This document shows, piece by piece, positions 16,469 to 18,807 of a stretch of 18,807 bases of DNA. Location of the stretch: assembly GCA_029007415.1 (NCBI GenBank), contig JAQXHT010000073.1, forward strand, positions 1 through 18,807, written 5' to 3'. This stretch comes from a bacterium. Its GTDB lineage: Bacteria; Bacillota_I; Bacilli_A; RF39; UBA660. A program made the translations under genes and the position numbers. Every line of letters begins with the position of its first letter. The first letter of the stretch is position 1. The notes under the pieces were generated by a model. The model had not been told where the DNA came from. It saw only the letters and a program-made list of their open reading frames with translations, and made no database searches.

Positions 16469-17930
16469 CCGTTTCACCAACTTCGATTATTATTGTTCTA
16501 CCAGTTAATTCAAATATCCCATCTTCAGAAACTATTTTACATTTTTCGGTTGTTTGATTGGTTATATAATATGGATACCCAAACTCTGATTCTTTGTTTG
16601 TTGTTTTAGTAGCTTTTTCAATTAAATCGAGTACATATCTTCTTTCTATCTCATCTAAATGAATTTCATTTTCTAATACTATCTTACCTGATTTTATTAA
16701 ATTACTAATCTTTGACTTTCGGATTTTTTCTTTTTGTCTTATTTCTTCTAAGATGCGTTCCTTTTCCATTGATTTATCTATTATTTGTGAATTTTGACTC
16801 TTTATTTTATATTCTTTAAAAGTTGTATTTATTGGTATTTCAAGCGATGGTACATCATAGCTATTAATTAGAGAATCTGTATTAACTAGTGATGACATTT
16901 TATAGTGATTGGTTGTAATTATTCCAAAAACTGCTGAAGATAATTTGTTTGCTTCTTCTACAGATTCTAAGTTATCAAACAAATGACAAATATGTTTATA
17001 TTCTTCTTTTCTATTTATCATATTACCATGTAATTCCATTAAGGAATTAGCATATTTATATATTTTTTGAATAACATTTTGGGTTGCTTCTAGTAAACGT
17101 TCTCCTTCAGTCTGTGTAGTAGAAGAAACAAACCATTTTTTAAGACTTTGCCATTTACCAACATTAACTCTTCTTAGTTTTTCATAATCAAATTCCGGTG
17201 ATATTTTCGGTGCTTTTTTCTGATGAGAAATAAGACTATTCATTAAATATTTAGTTTTATTTTCATCTATTTCTATTAAGTGATTTTTAATTTCAGTAGA
17301 GTTTTTAATATAACTATTAATAAATTCCGTTATATAATTTATTACACTACTTTTAAATTCTAGAAAAGCTTCGCTTTGTAATAATTCTTCAGTTTTCGCT
17401 TCGTGAAACTTTTTCAAAAAGTCTTGATAATGTTCATTTAAACTTTTAAAGTCATTATTTATATCTATCCATAAATCATATATTTGATTTTCATCTAAAT
17501 TATAAATATTGGTAAGTCGTTTGATTGAGTCATTAATTCTTCCGAATAGTCTTGGTTCTAGTGAAGCTACTTTAACTTCAATTTCTTCTAACTCAATAGT
17601 CATTCTCTCTATTATTACTGCTTTATCAGTCATTTGATAGCGAAAGTTATGAAACTTAAAGTCATTAATTGTATTAATATTCTGTGTATCTTGTAACTTA
17701 GTTAAAGAACCATTACTTAATAAGAATTCTAAATCTCTATCACATTCTTCTTCTGTATATTCAGTTATTGTTTTTTTTACTTCATCATATATTTCTTCTT
17801 TATATAACCAATATTCCGCTTCTTCGTATTTACTAAATAAAAATTTCATTATAAGTCTATATCTTGGAGTGTTTTCCTGAGCTAAGTATTTTACTTCTTC
17901 TATTTGTTCTAAGTAATTATCTTCTACCAT
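16461..17930 (-). CDS. jetA: Wadjet type II JetA, kleisin/MukF-like subunit (TIGR02677/DUF2397)
   Basis: A 489-aa subunit, probably the kleisin linking the two JetC heads. The N-terminal 110 residues form a winged-helix-like domain with the family pattern YRLIMKFLFSKYEEAEYWLY, CDRDLEFLLSNGSL, DTQNINTINDF and FRYQMTDKAVIIERM. A long helical middle follows (LEPRLFGRINDSI, then paired helices to about 330), including the conserved EEYKHICHLFDNLESVEEANKLSSAVFG. The C-terminal part carries a charged coiled coil (MEKERILEEIRQKEKIRKSK) and a beta-rich end. First gene of the operon, with SD AGGGGA about eight bases before the ATG and a good promoter. Family match and gene order jetA-B-C-D point to type II rather than types I or III. 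Confidence 0.9.
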   Translation of the reverse strand: MVEDNYLEQIEEVKYLAQENTPRYRLIMKFLFSKYEEAEYWLYKEEIYDEVKKTITEYTEEECDRDLEFLLSNGSLTKLQDTQNINTINDFKFHNFRYQMTDKAVIIERMTIELEEIEVKVASLEPRLFGRINDSIKRLTNIYNLDENQIYDLWIDINNDFKSLNEHYQDFLKKFHEAKTEELLQSEAFLEFKSSVINYITEFINSYIKNSTEIKNHLIEIDENKTKYLMNSLISHQKKAPKISPEFDYEKLRRVNVGKWQSLKKWFVSSTTQTEGERLLEATQNVIQKIYKYANSLMELHGNMINRKEEYKHICHLFDNLESVEEANKLSSAVFGIITTNHYKMSSLVNTDSLINSYDVPSLEIPINTTFKEYKIKSQNSQIIDKSMEKERILEEIRQKEKIRKSKISNLIKSGKIVLENEIHLDEIERRYVLDLIEKATKTTNKESEFGYPYYITNQTTEKCKIVSEDGIFELTGRTIIIEVGETDE

Positions 17931-17953
17931 AATGCTATCCCCTTTTTTTGGTT

Positions 17954-17982
17954 ATTCTAGCATAGTACTAGCAATTTGTAAA
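17954..17982 (-). promoter_or_regulatory. jetA: Promoter of the Wadjet operon
   Basis: On the minus strand, TTTACA (17977-17982), 17 bases, then extended -10 TGCTAGAAT (TAGAAT at 17954-17959), 23 bases before the jetA ATG. Five of six -35 bases match consensus. The -10 context ATGCTAnAAT resembles the ftsE and prfB promoters, so the same housekeeping sigma factor probably reads them all. Confidence 0.75.
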
Positions 17983-18009
17983 CTGTTTGTGGAAATTGTT
18001 GGTAATTTC
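17960..18009. promoter_or_regulatory. Two dyad symmetries at the Wadjet promoter, candidate operators
   Basis: A near-palindrome GC-TAGTACTA-(T)GC (17960-17972) fills most of the -35/-10 spacer. The inverted repeat GAAATT-6-AATTTC (17992-18009) lies just upstream of the -35. Positions fit repressor or activator sites. Short palindromes are frequent in such AT-rich DNA and no regulator gene is in the operon, so this is tentative. Confidence 0.3.
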
Positions 18010-18066
18010 TTGTAACTATTTAGACTATAACAAAAAAATGAAGAGTAATATATATAATTGTTCTTT

Positions 18067-18394
18067 TTAGTTTAGAAATAATATTTCATTATTAAATATT
18101 GAATTTATCAAATAACATAGGTTTATTTTTCTTTTAATAGACGTTTTTATAATTGATAAAGTATTGGAAAAGTCTTGTGCTACATCCATACTCCTAAAAC
18201 CACTAGATATTTTGATTTTACCTTTTAATATTCTCCCCCCTTTCACTTAGGTTATCATCAATGGAATATTAAAATATTCTATAAAGTAGAAATGATTCTG
18301 TTTATACTTTACCAATCTATTATACAAGGGTGTTGCTTTATTTATTCTATAATATGAAGATTTTATTTTCTTCTTTTGCTAATTCTAAAATTTC
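18067..18394 (-). pseudogene. Decayed IS66-family transposase, C-terminal remnant
   Basis: Reading the minus strand from about 18394, fragments in shifting frames resemble the end of Clostridia-type IS66 transposases. EILELAKEEN comes first, followed by a stop. A frame shift then gives NKATPLYNRLVKYKQNHFYF and IEYFNIPL. Another shift gives DDNLSER, the conserved D-N-x-S-E-R block. A final shift gives ILKGKIKISSGFRSM and AQDFSNTLSIIKTSIKRKIN, ending in a TAA at 18069-18067. At least three frameshifts and internal stops make it inactive. No 5' part or terminal inverted repeats were found. It lies directly upstream of the Wadjet promoter. Confidence 0.65.
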
Positions 18395-18404
18395 TTAAGT
18401 TTTT

Positions 18405-18422
18405 AGACACACTTTTGTGTCT
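18405..18422. repeat. Perfect 7-bp inverted repeat
   Basis: AGACACA (18405-18411), loop CTTT, TGTGTCT (18416-18422). It lies just upstream of the decayed transposase. No clear T run follows on either strand, so a terminator is not supported. It may be part of the old mobile element. Confidence 0.45.
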
Positions 18423-18509
18423 ACATATCTATACTAACACCAACCTGTATTTCAGGCTTTTCCAGACTAGGTAACATCTATATTATTTGTATTATCCGTA
18501 CTATTTATA

Positions 18510-18605
18510 TTATAAATAACTCATCCTTTCATTAATCATTATTATATACAAAAATATTGCATTATCTAATCTCTTTTCTATTTTCCATATTCCTGTCGTT
18601 GCAAT
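18510..18605 (-). pseudogene. Possible relaxase N-terminal remnant
   Basis: A short frame of 31 codons on the minus strand starts at ATT (18605-18603) and reads IATTGIWKIEKRLDNAIF, LYIIMINERMSYL, then stops. This resembles the N-terminus of Gram-positive mobilisation relaxases, which often begin M-A-x-T-x-I-W-x-I-x-x-R-L-D-x-x-I-x-Y-x-x-N-x-E-K-T. A good Shine-Dalgarno (AAAGGAG) sits eight bases before the ATT, just where a lost ATG would be. No continuation of the protein is readable beyond the stop. The match is by eye and rests on about 25 residues, so it is tentative. Confidence 0.35.
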
Positions 18606-18631
18606 CTTTCTCACTCCTTTCTTTTTGGTAT

Positions 18632-18662
18632 AAAAAAAGAGCAAACCATTTCTGATTTACTC
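18632..18662 (-). terminator. Intrinsic terminator in the leader of the decayed mobile gene
   Basis: On the minus strand GAGTAAA (18656-18662) pairs with TTTGCTC (18639-18645), 7 bp with one G-U, around a 10-base loop. Seven T follow (18632-18638). It lies only some 6 bases after the expected transcription start of the promoter at 18675-18703, so most transcripts would be about 37 bases long unless read-through occurs. Confidence 0.7.
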
Positions 18663-18674
18663 AATAACGAGATG

Positions 18675-18703
18675 ATTGTAACATAAAAGTTAGATATTTT
18701 CAA
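18675..18703 (-). promoter_or_regulatory. Strong promoter upstream of the relaxase-like remnant
   Basis: On the minus strand, TTGAAA (18698-18703), exactly 17 bases, then TACAAT (18675-18680) with the extended TGT before it. This is among the best promoter matches in the window. Between 18704 and the window end no gene is readable; only a 10-bp palindrome TGAAATTTCA (18757-18766) stands out. Confidence 0.7.
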
Positions 18704-18807
18704 ATCAATATATAACTTTCTAAATTTTATTATGCATGTATAATATTTGTATTCTTTGAAATTTCACTATTAGTTGTTACAATATCATAATTACTCAAAT
18801 TATGAAT

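Noticed and set aside
1..18807. UGA read as tryptophan, as in Mycoplasma-like relatives
   Set aside because: RF2 with its UGA-dependent frameshift is present, ftsE ends in TGA, and tryptophan is encoded by TGG.
1..18807. CRISPR arrays, tRNA or rRNA genes
   Set aside because: No regularly spaced repeats and no cloverleaf or ribosomal motifs were seen on either strand.

Overview
The window is very AT-rich, with short intergenic gaps and almost every gene on the minus strand. It looks like an uncultured, gut-associated Bacillota of the Bacilli or Mollicutes-related kind. This is an inference from four things: base composition, Gram-positive-type ribosome binding sites, a choloylglycine-hydrolase-family gene, and a cell-wall FtsEX system. 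UGA is a stop codon here: prfB is present with an intact UGA-dependent frameshift site, and ftsE ends in TGA. This excludes the Mycoplasma code.

Left part (1-7357), housekeeping. From right to left on the minus strand there is a helical protein of unknown function with its own promoter and terminator. Next comes a prfB-yitT-yitT operon with a programmed +1 frameshift in prfB. Then follows an ftsE-ftsX-M23 peptidase operon, in which a membrane ABC-type complex would control a secreted murein hydrolase during division. Last is a metallophosphoesterase with an N-terminal helix-turn-helix, cut by the window edge. Terminators and promoters are packed into gene ends.

Middle and right (7388-17982), the main interest. 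This is a complete type II Wadjet plasmid-defence operon, jetA-jetB-jetC-jetD, behind a clear promoter (TTTACA, 17-base spacer, TAGAAT). All four genes overlap their neighbours by a few bases. JetA and JetB resemble kleisin and KITE partners of the SMC-like ATPase JetC, and JetD carries a Toprim nuclease domain with E, DxD intact. Two small genes of unknown function (183 and 150 aa) follow jetD without a visible terminator, the first only 2 bases after the jetD stop. A GNAT acetyltransferase and a bile-salt/penicillin-amidase-family hydrolase then continue in the same direction. The two unknown genes are the best candidates for something undescribed, either as accessory parts of Wadjet or as separate cargo.

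Right edge (17983-18807). No intact gene lies here. The stretch holds a decayed IS66-type transposase C-terminus with frameshifts, a short degraded frame resembling the N-terminus of a relaxase, and a strong promoter whose transcript would meet an intrinsic terminator almost at once. The defence operon therefore sits next to the scar of mobile DNA.
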